NCBI GenBank assembly: GCA_963377175.1
Contig: CAUJNA010003001.1
Location: 1,765,924-1,829,923 of the forward strand
Origin: Effrenium voratum
Taxonomy: Eukaryota > Sar > Dinophyceae > Suessiales > Symbiodiniaceae
DNA length: 64,000 bases
Direction of reading: 5' to 3'
Shown here: in pieces, positions 14,201 through 27,496 of the stretch
How positions within the stretch are numbered: position 1 is the stretch's first letter
Layout of the letters: every line of letters begins with the position of its first letter
The notes under the pieces: model-generated
What the model saw: only the letters and a program-made list of their open reading frames with translations
Told to the model about the DNA's origin: nothing
Database searches by the model: none
Program-made: the position numbers and the translations under genes

Positions 14201-17200
14201 ATGCCCATTTGCCTCCACTGCCTCCCTGCCTGCACTGCCTCCACTGCCTCCACTGCCTCCGCTGCCTCCGCTGCCTCCGAATGACGTCAGGCTGCCTCCG
14301 GAGCTCCTGATCGGCGCCTTCTACGACCAAAGCGCCACATGGCGGAACTAGGTGCCCCAGCCAGGTGCCCTTTTACATCCTTTTACCGTTTCCTTTTTGG
14401 AAAGGGGAGGTTTCAACCCTACTAAAGTAGACAAAACCGAACTACAAACAAAAAAACAGAAGGAAAGGGTAACCAACTTATTCTAAGCTCTCTACTGGAG
14501 GAGGTAGGGAAATGACCCTCCAGCGCTCCAAGCCAAAGGGTCAGCTTAAGGTTTGCCCTGGCCCTGCCCCCAGAGGATTCCATGGAAGCTAGGGTTTCCT
14601 TTGGAAGACTTGGTTACATTTACAGAGGCCTTCAAGCCAGGGTTAGCCAAAGGACCAAGGACAGGTCTGGTTCGTAAAACCAAGAAACCGAAGGCCTTTT
14701 AGCCAAGGGCTGGTTGCATCTGTTTGAGTGGTTTTTTTAGGAGGCTTAAGCAGCCGGGTTTAACGGCTGCTAACCAGGCCCCCCTCCCCCCCCGCCGCCT
14801 CCCCCGACTTGGAATGGAGAAGTTGGCCACATGTTGTTTGAGCCGCCAGACCCCGGGCCCCTAAAAGGGTCGAACCTACAAACTGCTTGTTGTACTTCAC
14901 TCGCCATCTCATACTTTCATTTGCTTTCACCTGGGGGCTGCTTGCCCGACATGAAGATTCACCCGCATCTTGTTAGCGGCCCCCTTGATTGGATGGGAGT
15001 GTGGGACCGCTGGATTTTCAGAAGTCTGTCAAGGCGCCTGGGTTGTCAAACAGCGTTGCACAGAGCTTTCCCACAAGATGACCAGACCAGGTAGCCCCTT
15101 GGTGTTCTTGAGCTTCAAACTGAGAAGATATGGGCATGGGTCAAAATCCAAATCGTACCCCCAGTGAACATCCCAATCCCCACTAAAATAGACTAAAATG
15201 GGTGGTGCACCTACTCCAAAATGGGATCCCATTGGTTTTGGCGAACAGCCGTATTTCTCTATTCGAATCGCGGCAGGGACTTCGGAGCAATGGGTGATTG
15301 TTCCTTAAGAATCTACCGCCTGAGACTCGTGTCCTCCATTTGTTTTGTTTATGGCTATTTGGATGGATCTTTGGACTTTAACTTTTAGGTTGAAACAGCT
15401 CAGAATTTCCGGGTATCCTTTTGCTATCCTCAAAATGGCAGCTATCCTTTTGCTTCCCTTTGCAAAAAAGGTGTACCAACTCCAAAAGAAGACCCACCCA
15501 AATGTTCACTCGCCGGCAAGAATGGAACGGTTAGGCCGATATTTGGTCCTTCGGCTGCTCGTTGGTGGAGCTCCTGACTGGGAAGCGGCCCTGGATGAAG
15601 CAGGCAGGCTCCCGAAGAACCTAAGTGGGCTCTGAAGACCCAGCAAATGAACGTGGAACCCAACAAGCAACTGATGACCTGGGAAGATGTGAATATCTGC
15701 ACTGAGAAGTACTTCCCCGAAATCCAGTCCCCCCATCTGGCATGTTTGAGCTGGCTGAAAGTCCCTGGACCGTTCCTGAGGCCCTCTGAAGTGGGCCGCA
15801 AGCTTTCGGCGGGTTCCCTTTGGACATTGGGCTCCATGCGAATATGGGACTACGCTTCAAACAACCGCCAGTGGGTTTGCCTTCAAAGGCGGCTTTGGTT
15901 GTAACACGCTTTGCTCAACCCTGCCTTCCGGGCGAAAGCCCTTTGAACCCACCCCAAAACGGATACCAACTCCAAAAACGTGACACATCCACATGTTTCG
16001 CTTGTGGCCTGGTGACCTAGAGTGATGTTTGGTTTTTCACTGGTTTCTGCACATCCCGACAAATTCCTGGGAGCTGCCAAAAATGGATGGGACAGTTTTT
16101 GATTCAAAGCTGCTCGAGAAGAGCCGCCCCACACGCGGGGGATGGCAAAAGATTGCCCTTCCTCCCTTCACCTGGTACACCTCACTGGGTTCTTGAGCAA
16201 AGATATGGAAGGCGTTGGCCCGAAGCACCGGCAGGAATCGCCTGTTCTGCTCCTCAACTCCAGCAAGTTGGTCCCATTTCCCCATGTTGTTCAGAATGAA
16301 TGCCGGAGGGATGGCTCGAGTGGTGAGAAATATGTCGTGTGCCTTTGAGGGACCCACGTGGGGTTGGTTCGAAACCAAACGGAAACCCGTAGCCCTTTTT
16401 AGGGGAGAGCCCAATCCGTATTTTGACACACCCATATTGGGGATACATGCCCCGCTTCGCACCACTCGGGTGGTATCCCGGTACTCACAAGGCTTTCTTC
16501 ATGCCAACTGCTGCAGAATTAATTTTGGAGGTTGTCCATCCACAGTGGCACTTCCATAGAGTGAATAGGGCCTTCTGCTTGCCCTGCTAGTGGCATTTCT
16601 TACCGCAGCCATCTCGAAAGAATTGGTACTGTGGATGGACGAAATCCTGCACACAGTATCATTGACATCTTTGCTTGGCCGTTCTTTCCTCAGCGGGCCC
16701 CGACTCTCAATCCCAATGGGGAGAGCCTCCCAGCAATGGCGTTACAGAACTGAACCGGCGACTGGGGGGATGGTTTGGTCCATTTGTCTTAAGCGATTTG
16801 GTGTTTGTTGGCGGAAGGGTAACTAGGTCCCCCAGTAGTGCCCTTTTACCCTTTTTGGGGGAGGGTTCCCCTACTAAAATAGAGCACAAAAAGTTTGGTA
16901 CTCTTATTCTAACCTCTCTACTGGAGGACCTAGTTGAGTTGAAGGTGTTGGTTGGCGGCAGGGTAATGAACTTTGACTTCAGGTTTTCCTTGATTGTCTC
17001 TTCATGTCCCTTCCTCCCTCAGATTCTAGATCTTTCAGGGCGCCGCCGGCAAAGCTTTGGTGAGTGAAAAAACATGGGGCCCCTCTTTTGGGTACCCCGG
17101 CAGAAGGCGGCAGAAGGCGGAGCACAGGGATTCCAGGCCGACCTAGGGTTTGGCAGTTTAGCTTGAGAGGGCAAATGGGGCGGATTTTATGCATGTGCAG

Positions 17201-19890
17201 GTTTGCCCGTGATAGACAAGTTGAACACCTCCTTTAGTCGCAGATGAAACAAAAATTAATGATCGTTGCAAGTCACATCGCGACCTTGCAGGGGTTCAAG
17301 CGAACGATAAAGTTCCGCTCTGAGCCGGGCCTTCCCGCTGCCCCAAGGTATGTGCTGTTTTCTGGTACCAGTTGGGGGTCCCCCTCCCTGTTTTGACCAA
17401 ACCCAAGGGCAGGTAAACCGGAAACCGCCCCATAGCTGAGAGGAACCTGTGGCACTTCGCTTTCTTCGACTTCTTGTCAGCCGCACGTACTCACTTCCGC
17501 CGATTTTTTTCGGCTCACGGATCCAGCCGGGGCCAGGTCCGGGACTGTTTAGGAACATTTGAAGACCAGGTCCAGCTAGGTGCCCTTTCTCACTGTTTCT
17601 GTTTTGGTTGCGAGCTTTCCCCTACAAACATTGACTACAGAGAAAAGTTGGTACCCTTATTCTAACCTCTCTACTGGAGGACCTAGAAGAGCAAACCAGT
17701 GTGGACTTTGTTGGTTCATCGGTTAAACACATGATTAGTTTAAACCATGGCTTAACAAATGGCTTGACTCGCCCAGCTTCTCTTGGTTTCCGCATGTTTC
17801 CGCCATGAAGGTTTATGTGAAGACGCTCTTAGGGAAAACCATCCTGCTGGAGGTGGTGGAATCAGATACAGTCGACACCGTGAAGCAAATGCTTCAAGAC
17901 CAGGTCGGGATTTTCGGATTCTTTTGCCGCCGTGAGTTGGCTGGTCTTTGGTGTGGCTTAAGCGTGGTTGTTGTTGGGAAACATTTTACATGTTTGCTTA
18001 TTGTGGTTTTTTGGAAAATCCCCACTTAACTGCTAAACCTTAAATTGTTGCTCCTTCCAACGTCAACCAAGTAAAGTCTTTAAGCTCCCTAGTACCTTTT
18101 TGTAAGCAATTTTGCCTTCTCCGTTGCACCTTTGGAAGGTGATCGACGGGTTCGGGAAAGGAAGGGCAACCGAGTGAAGTGGATGTGGCCAATTGCTCAG
18201 TTTGGAGTCACCTATCTTGGTTCCCAGCGAATCGACTCTGGCTCCTTAGGCTTGGTGTGTAGTGGTTTTAATGGGGATCGGGATCAAGTTTCAGCCAAGA
18301 GGAAAACTTGTAGGGGATCTGAGGACAGACCAGCTATGCCTACAGAGTCGTGCCATCTACTGCCTAATCAGAGGGACTTAAGGAGAATCCCATGCGAGAA
18401 GGAGCGTCCGATTCCTCAGGGCCCAGTTGGTTGTGTCATAGTTGTGTTTTCCTTTTGGTTTCCCGTTATGGTTGTTGGTTGTTGGTTGCTGGTTGCTGGT
18501 TGTGTTAAACCAAGCTTTCCCCACCCCCCCACCTACGTTGGGCAGGAGGGAGTCCCACCTGACCAGCAGCGGCTCATCTTTTCCGGGGCGCAGCTCGAGG
18601 ACGGCCGACGTCTCCTTTCCTATGGGATCAACGACGGGAAGACTCTGCACTTGGTCTTGGATCTGAGAGGCGCGCAGATGGGGGAGCGCGAACTTGAATT
18701 CAGGCGCCGAAATGGTGCAAGGGACTGGGGTCCATTTCTTGACTGAGGTCTTCCCATGGCTTTCCCTGAGGGCATCAACCTGGGCTTGTACCTTGGTGGT
18801 CAAAGATGGTGCCCTGCAAAAAGTCCCAGACTGAGAGCCATACGCTGGTGCGTATGTCGGCCCCTTGCATTCGGTACATGGCTTTGGGTAGACTAGTTGA
18901 ATGCCAGGTTCCGATTGTGACCCAAGTTGGTGTTGCTTGTTGATTTTGTTCAAGGTTTCCTTGTTAGCTGGTTTGAAGGGAAACACAAGACAATTCGCAA
19001 TCTTTTGGGGATCAGCTATTTAACAGATACAACCAATCACCTTTTTTGCGGCCCGGAGACGGTTTTTGATCTCCATTTTGCCGTTTGGTGAGCTAGCATG
19101 GGGCACCTGTTTCGCCCCAAGCCTGCTTTTAAAGGCCACTTACCCTTTTGGTTTGCGGCCCAATCAAGACGAAATCTGGTTTCCTTTACGGTTTGTGGGT
19201 TCTGTTCGCAAATGTGAAGCGGGTCCGGATCCTGAGCACGGGAAACAAGGTCACAGGGCTTGGCTCACTTTCTCGTAGGGCATCCTGAGTGATAAAGTCG
19301 CCCTGGGACCCGAACAAAACTTGGGCTCTTTGCCGCGAGGCATGATCAGCACCTTTACCTCAGCGGACGTGAGCAACCCTTTGATCCAGTATCTGATGCT
19401 CGAAGATCGCAGAGCAGCGCCTGTGCCTCTGAAGGAACTCCGCCAAAAGGCCAAAGCGCAGGCCTGGGTCTGCAACAACCCTTGAGGCCAAGCCAACAGG
19501 AGGTTCTTTCAACAAAGGTCCCCCAAAGAAGAAGAGCTGCATGGCCAAATCCCACATGGGGGATTTCAATGATTGAACCAACAATATTCTTGCAGGGGCG
19601 ATCGGGTACTTAGTAAGTTCGTAAGCCAAGTTTTATGACCCACTCACCATTGTTACAAGTCTCCTTGATCCGCTTCCTGAGTACCCTGCCCCAGGTAGAT
19701 CCTGGTTACCGGCCACTGCCAGGCAATTTTCCGGCGTTTTTAAGGTCCAAATCCCAACAGCAAGAGGCAGTGGTTGGGGGGGGGTGGTGGGCATTTCTCG
19801 TGGGCTCCCTTGGACTCAGTGCCCCAGGCCGCCGCCGACTTCCAGACCTTTCGGTTCAGGAAACTCGGCTGGGGCCTTTTGTTGAGCCTC

Positions 19891-19959
<69 letters not shown>

Positions 19960-22900
19960 CGGCGGAGATGCCGAGGTATGAATTTTATTTTCTTTGTTTG
20001 GCCAACCAGAATTTTGGCCAAAGGGCCTCTGGTATTCATTTTCTTCACCTGAACATTGTTCCATATTGTTTTTCAAAAGGTAGAAACATGGGAGTTTCAG
20101 TGGGTCCAGGAAAGATGGGCGAATACTGGACCCCCCTGTGCGTGCTGTGCTTTGCTCCTTCCTGGACTTCATGTGGGACTCCCGGCCGAGCGACAGCTCG
20201 GATCTGCGGCTACGTTTCTCGGAGGAAGCTGTGCTCATGTTGCTCAGCTTCGCTTCAACTCAGGCGAGGTTCCGGCTTCCCAATTGTTCAGGCCATCCAT
20301 TTCATGTTCAAATGACAGTGGGTCAAAAGCAATGGTACCATTTTGAGGTAGGTGAATTCACCACCCATTCTAGCCTATTTTAGTGGTTGGATTCCGATGT
20401 TTATTGGGGGTATGGGCTTTGGATTTTGACCCATGGCCAAGTAGATAAAGGGGCGGGAAGAGTTTGGAGATTCCAAACATCATGCTCTCGTTGCCCTTTG
20501 AAACACTATGAGCAAGAAGAAGAATTCAATCCTAGATCTGGGCGGAGCTTTTTGACCAGCTTCATTTTTAGTGTTCGTTCGTTTTTGCTTGGGGGGGAGC
20601 CCTCCTTTTGCTTGGGAACCCGCAAAATGTGATTTTCTCCAATTGAGTTTCCCCTTGACCCCGCGCTTTCAGGGTTTGTCAACAATATCAGGACCCATGT
20701 TGGTCCCCTGAAAGCAGCATAAGTGGAACCGGCCACTTGGGTGTTGAACCTGCTTGAAAAGCAGGTTATATAACCACCACCCCAGTTTCCCCACTTGCCA
20801 TGGTCAGCTGCTTCTTGTAACCACAACCCCAGTTTCCCCACTTACCATAATCAGCTGCTTCTTATAACCACAACCCCAGTTTCCTCACTTACCATAATCA
20901 GCTGCTTCTTATAACCACCACCCCAGTTTCCTCACTTACCATAACCAGCTGCTTCTTATAACCACAACCCCAGTTTCCCCACTTACCATAACCAGCTGCT
21001 TCTTATAACCGCAACCCCAGTTTCCCCACTTACCATAATCAACTGCTTCTTATAACCACAACCCCAGTTTCCTCACTTACCAGAATCAGCTGCTTCTTAT
21101 AACCACAACCCCAGTTTCCTCACTTACCATAATCAGCTGCTCCTTATAACCTCAACCCCAGTTTCCTCACTTACCATAATCAGCTGCTTCTTATAACCAC
21201 AACCCCAGTTTCCCCACTTACCATAATCAGCTGCTTCTTATAACCACAACCCCAGTTTCCCCACTTACCATAATCAGCTGCTTCTTATAACCACAACCCA
21301 GTTTCCCCACTTACCATAATCAGCTGCTTCTTATAACCACCACCCCAGTTTCCTCACTTACCATAATCAGCTGCTTCTTATAACCACAACCCCAGTTTCC
21401 CCACTTGCCATGGTCAGCTGCTTCTTATAACCACCACCCCAGTTTCCCCACTTACCATAATCAGCTGCTTCTTACAACAACAACCCCAGTTTCCCCACTT
21501 ACCAAAATCAGCTGCTTCTTATAACCACAACCCCAGTTTCCCCACTTACCATAATCAGCTGCTTCTTATAACCACAACCCCAGTTTCCTCACTTACCATA
21601 ATCAGCTGCTCCTTATAACCTCAACCCCAGTTTCCTCACTTACCATAATCAGCTGCTTCTTATAACCTCAACCCCAGTTTCCTCACTTACCATAATCAGC
21701 TGCTTCTTATAACCACAACCCCAGTTTCCTCACTTACCATAATCAGCTGCTTCTGGTAACCACAACCCCAGTTTCCTCACTTACCATAATCAGCTGCTTC
21801 TTACAACCACAACCCCAGTTTCCTCACTTACCATAATCAGCTGCTTCTTACAACCACAACCCCAGTTTCCCACTTACCATAATCAGCTGCTTCTTACAAC
21901 CACAACCCCAGTTTCCCCACTTACCATAATCAGCTGCTTCTTACAACCACAACCCCAGTTTCCCCACTTACCATAATCAGCTGCTTCTTACAACCACAAC
22001 CCCAGTTTCCCCACTTACCATAACCTCAGTTTCTCACTTACCATAATCAGCTGCTTCTTACAACCACAACCCCAGTTTCCCCACTTACCATAATCAGCTG
22101 CTTCTTACAACCACAACCCCAGTTTCCCCACTTACCATAATCAGCTGCTTCTTACAACCACAACCCCAGTTTCCCCACTTACCATAATCAGCTGCTTCTT
22201 ACAACCACAACCCCAGTTTCCCCACTTACCATAATCAGCTGCTTCTTACAACCACAACCCCAGTTTCCCCACTTACCATAATCAGCTGCTTCTTACAACC
22301 ACAACCCCAGTTTCCCCACTTACCATAATCAGCTGCTTCTTACAACCACAACCCCAGTTTCCCCACTTACCATAATCAGCTGCTTCTTACAACCACAACC
22401 CCAGTTTCCCCACTTACCATAATCAGCTGCTTCTTATAACCACAGCCCCAGTTTCCCCACTTACCATGGTCATGGTCACAACCTAAGTTGATTGAACATC
22501 AAAGTGGTTGTCGCGACAGGGTGCTGAGATCCTGGAGGCCCTGCAGTCCGCCTTCCAGGAAATCCCCGGCGCCCGGTGCGAGGATCCCGTGGTCGCCCTG
22601 CGCACTGAAGCAGTTGGACGGTCGATGCTAGGAGTATGTGACGAAGTACGGGGCCCAAGAAGTTGTGCGGGGTTTCCTGTTGGTTTTCCCGTTAAACCAA
22701 CCCAAGAAATAGAAATTGTGGGTGTTTCTCTTGGGTTTTCCCTTAACATCTTATAGCTTATCAGGGGGACCCTCGAAAGCAACACTCACACACACACACA
22801 CAACACACAAGATTGGCCAGTTGTTTGAACAGAAGGATCCCAGAAGAATTCGGAAGGTACGGCTAGATTAGTTGCGCTCATTTGGGCATGTCTTTTTGGT

Positions 22901-25900
22901 AATCCTAAATACGTTTTGGATTTTTGGAGTGGAGATTTGAAGCTGGTTTTTTGTGAGGATATATTGGAAACCACTCCAAACATCTGAACCACAATCATGA
23001 CCACCAACTAGAGCCTGAGGTTTGGTTCAAGGGCGGCAGGGCCCATATGTTTGACACGTTCCATCTACCGTACTCAAGGGATGATCTTTGACTCCCAGTA
23101 GCAAGCCGCACGTTTGGTTGGACACCCCTTGTCGGCCAAACAGGTGAACACTTCCTTCGGTAGACAAGACAAGGCGACAAAGAGCCCAAGAAGTGTCCCA
23201 AGATGGAAAATCGCATGAGGCAAGGCCAGCAACGCACCAAGAGCCAGGATCTAATTTCATTGGGCAAAAACTGAGGCAATTTCCAGGCGTCCAAGAAGGA
23301 TACCCGTTGGGTCCCACCATGGCAGGTTTTTTTTAAAGGATGAATCCATTTGTTTGAGGAACTCTACTTTGGTTGGGAGGGTTCCCCTACTAGAATAGAC
23401 TACAGAAAAAAGGGTACCCTTATTCGAACTTCTCCACTGGAGGACCTAGACTACAATCATCAATCGACCGGATTTCTGACTAGAAATAGGCTGGGTTGCA
23501 AATTCCCCCTTCCCTCCCCTCCCCTCCCCGTTTTGCTCTCCCCAACACTGTCACGAGCTGATTGATTGCAGGGCTAAAACGAGCAACACCCCATTATGAA
23601 GCGAGACTTCCGTGATTTCCCGGTGTGCAAATTAGAAGATGCGCAGAGTAAGGGAAGCCCCGAATACCCCTATGGTTTCCAGGGGTTTATGCCGGATTCG
23701 GGACACCAACATTCAGGATCCTGAGGCGCTTTTTTTCTTTGCATGCATTTACTTGAGAGGATTTGTTATTTTCCCCTGTTGGATTTAAGGGAATCTATCA
23801 CTATTGGAAATGTGTTATCGCTTTTTTCAGGGGACTTAAGCAAATGCACGTGTGGCATAACCTTTGGGCAATTTTTGTTCTCCCCCCGATTCCACGCTGA
23901 GGCGCATGACCAAGGGCCCGAGCAAAGGGTGTATCAACTTCCACGTGGACGGGGACTACGCGACGGGAACGGTGCAGATCGCCCTGTCCGAGCCCTCTGA
24001 GTACCAAGGTGCGGACGGATTGCCCAAAACGCGCACGAAGGGCAACGATCAATGCGCATAGGCGTCCTTTTTTGGGTGAGCCTGGCTAAAAATAGATGGC
24101 ACTGGTTTAGATGGGTTTTGTTCCATTTACCAGGGCCATCGATTTTTCCCAAAGGCCACCTATGTCAATGCGTGTCGTCGATCGATGGTAGTACAGAGGG
24201 TGACATGGGTATGGGTCAAAATTAAGCCAGGAATTGGACCGCAGGTTTTAGCCTCCGTTTCCATTTGCCAGGGTTCCATTTTGGGTACCTATTTTTCAAC
24301 CCACACCCACATGAATTACACTCACCAAAGTTGACCCACCAAAAATGCGATGTCGAACAAGTGCCCAATAATTCTTGACTGGCTCATATGAATGAATCTG
24401 TGTCAATATACGGGACCCCTTTGCGAAGGGTTTCAGAAGGAAGCCAACAACAAATCAAGCACCTTGATGGGGTCCGTAATGTTAACACAAATCCACATTC
24501 CCTGCGACCTTCACCTCACCAAGAAGAAATGGACTTAGGAAATAGACACTGAAAGGTGGACCCTCTTCGACATGCCCGAAAACATTGCATGGCCAGCTTT
24601 AGCCCATGAGGTTTTTTACTTTGGCCTTGTTTGGTGTTCCTGAGTTCCTGACGCAACAAGTTCACTGGGTCCGGGGTCCCGTAAGTCTGGCATGGGAGCA
24701 CGTGGAGGAGGACTAGATCAATGGAGTTGGGGGGAAGTTACGGTGGATCTTTCGACCATTTGGAGGTCATGGGGTTTGACTGGGTTTCCCTTCCAAACCG
24801 AATGGGTGCCCTCAAAAAGGAACAGAATATTATGTGCTGGTAGGTTAGATCATTTGGGCAAAGGGTCCAGGAGTCCCAGGCCGCGTTTTTCATCCCCTTA
24901 GCCGCACCTGGGGTCTGGGGTTTGGCCCTAGGGCCGGAGCTGCCTGAAACGGATCTTCCAAGGGCCAAGCTGTGGCCGCTTTGCTGAGTGATTGTTCTCT
25001 GACATTGAGGTGTTCGGACCTCTGACCAGGAATTGTGCCGCCGCAAACTTCACTACACAGCTCTGGGGGTGGTCAGTGACAAGCTTTGGGGGTTTCAATG
25101 TGCTGGAACCCTTGGTTGGGGTCCCGTGGAGAGCAACTTTGGGGAGCTCCCAAACTGGATTCACCAGGGTGGTCGACATTAAGCCAAACCGAAAGCCGCG
25201 CAGTCGCACATTCCTCAGTATATGCTCAAAGGATGCAACGCTCCGGGGCGGGGGTATGTGTTGGGCCGTGTTGGGCAAGTGTTTGAAGATAAGGGTCCTT
25301 GGAGAGACGGAGTGCCAGGGTTTGTCTCAAAATAGGGCAACCCCTAAAGGGGTAGGCTTCGCTTCAAACGGGCGTGGCTAAAAATTAAACAGGAGGGGTT
25401 ACGCAGGTTTTGGTCCATGTTTCCACTTACCAGGGTTCCATTTTGGGTACCGGTTTTTGAGCCAGAGCCAAATTTGCCTTCCAAAAGACAATTTCTTTGC
25501 TGCAACTTGCAGGTGGTGAGCTCATGTTCTTCGTGAACGATCACCTGCACGTCCCTTGGACCTTTCTTCTCTGTTCAAGACACTTGCCACCACCACCAGA
25601 CCACATCCGCAGGTTCCCTATCCTGTTTTGGTTTTGTGTTCGCTTCAATCCACCAACAAGCTGAATAATGTCAAACCACCTTTGCACTTTTCAACCCCGT
25701 CAAGCCATTGAAGAGACCAGGAAAGATCCCACACCTTGCTTTTTTGAGGGTATACCCTTTTGAAGCTTACCTTCGAGGGAAGCCAAGCCACCGGACAATT
25801 TCCAGGTTCCACGGGACGGCTTGAGCGGTTCCAACAGTGCTCCGGGGCAACTGATCCAGCCCAACTTGGTTGGTCCGGCCAGGTCCATACCATCGCCTAG

Positions 25901-27462
25901 AACCAAAACAAACAACACCCAAAGTGGGGCCCAAAGCCCCTTCTTATAGAATCAATCCCTAAAGGGGTAACAAGGGGAGGCTGTTCCCTAAGGCTCCCTA
26001 AGGAACCCTACGAGAGCACTGCAGGTACACATGGAATGTTTGGAGGCTACTGGCTTCCATTTGCTCAAGCATATATTTGTTTTCTTTTTTTATTAATGTT
26101 TTTCCCTTCTTGGTTTTAAAGGGAATCTATCACTACTGGAAATATTTTTGGTTTGGAAATTGGTGTTTGTTTTGTTTAGGTCCTGGACCGCCCAGCGGGG
26201 TCCATATGCCAGCACCCTCCCTGCGTACTGCACGCGGTGGCCGCGCTCCACGCGGGCACGCGGAAGAGTCTCTTCGTGGTGGACCGCTCCAACGGCCTCG
26301 GGGAGAATGGGGTCATCCACGTGACCGAGGCGGAAAGGGGAGGAGGTGTTTGACTGATGTTAGTGTCTCGTTGTTCTTTGTTTTTCTTCTTCTTCCATGT
26401 GGCTTGCTTGTTTGTGGTTGTTTTTGTTTGGTGTTGCTCATTTAGCAAGGAGCTGCAAGAGCTTCACTGTTGTTAGCGTTGTTTGTTTGTTGTTGTTTCT
26501 TTGGTTCAAAGTCATGTTCAGAAAGGAGCTGCAAAAGACAGCTTGCTCCATAGTAAGGGTTGCACGAGGAGCGAAAAGCATATGGATGGTTCCTGAATGA
26601 ATGAATTTTCGTTGGGGACCACATCCAAAGAGGTTGGTGTCCTGTTGGTTACCGAAAGGGCTTCCACCAAAAAGAAAGGACACACCCATAAAATGGCCAT
26701 GAATTTGCTTGGCGGGAATCCCCGCCAAAGTGGGAGCCAGAACCAATCTGCAGCTAAATGATGTCCAAGCAGTCCTGTATTAAGATTCACGCTGTGGATC
26801 TGTCCGATTTTCCTTTGGCTCTCTATCAGTGTAGACTTTAGGGTCACCAGAGCCGGCGAAGCCGGGCGGACGTTTCAAAAAAAGACAAAGTGTAGCTTTG
26901 TTTATCTTTGTCTTCTTGATTTTATTGCTCTTCTTATTTCCTTCTTTCTTTTCATGGTTTATGTTCTTTGCATTTGTCTTGCTTTCGTGTTTTGTTTTCT
27001 GTTTCGGTTGTTTGTTTGTTTTATTATTGCTTTCCTTCCTTCGTTTCTTCCTTCCGTCTGTCCTTCCTTTCTTTATTTCCTTCCTTCCTTTCTTCCTTCC
27101 GTCTGTCCTTCCTTCCTTTCTTGTTTCCTTCTTTCCTTCTTTCTTTCTTTAGTTCTTTCTTTCAACCTTAATATCTGTGTTTTTGTTTTCATTAGTTTTG
27201 TTTTTTCTGATTTTTGTTGTTATTTCTTTTTTTTTGGTTTCGTTGCTTTTACATATCGTTGTCTCTTTCTCTCTATCTATCGATCTATCTATCTGATCTA
27301 TCTATCTATCCATCTATCCATCTACCTATCTATCTGTCTATCTATGTGTCTATTTATCTATTTGTCTGCCTGTCTGTCTATCTATCTATCTATATCTAAT
27401 CTATCTATCTACCTGTCTATCTATCTGCCTACTTATCCACCTACCTACCCATCTATCTCTGG

Positions 27463-27496
<34 letters not shown>

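Noticed and set aside
14811..14870. [12 protein letters not shown] as kinase subdomain IX
   Set aside because: The exon at 15535 has the real [19 protein letters not shown].
16241..16317. Possible kinase exon with [12 protein letters not shown]
   Set aside because: It looked like the subdomain X helix, but has no AG|G acceptor; exon 32317-32391 supplies that region in phase.
17032..17063. Possible kinase end APPAKLW-stop
   Set aside because: The true subdomain XI (33477) and C-terminus with stop (35611-35649) were found.
19740..20238. Frames rich in Lys or Phe around the T67 run
   Set aside because: They are homopolymer artefacts; only the short exons at 19828 and 20110 are real.
20767..22472. 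CRISPR-like array
   Set aside because: The units are contiguous without unique spacers, and the window is eukaryotic.
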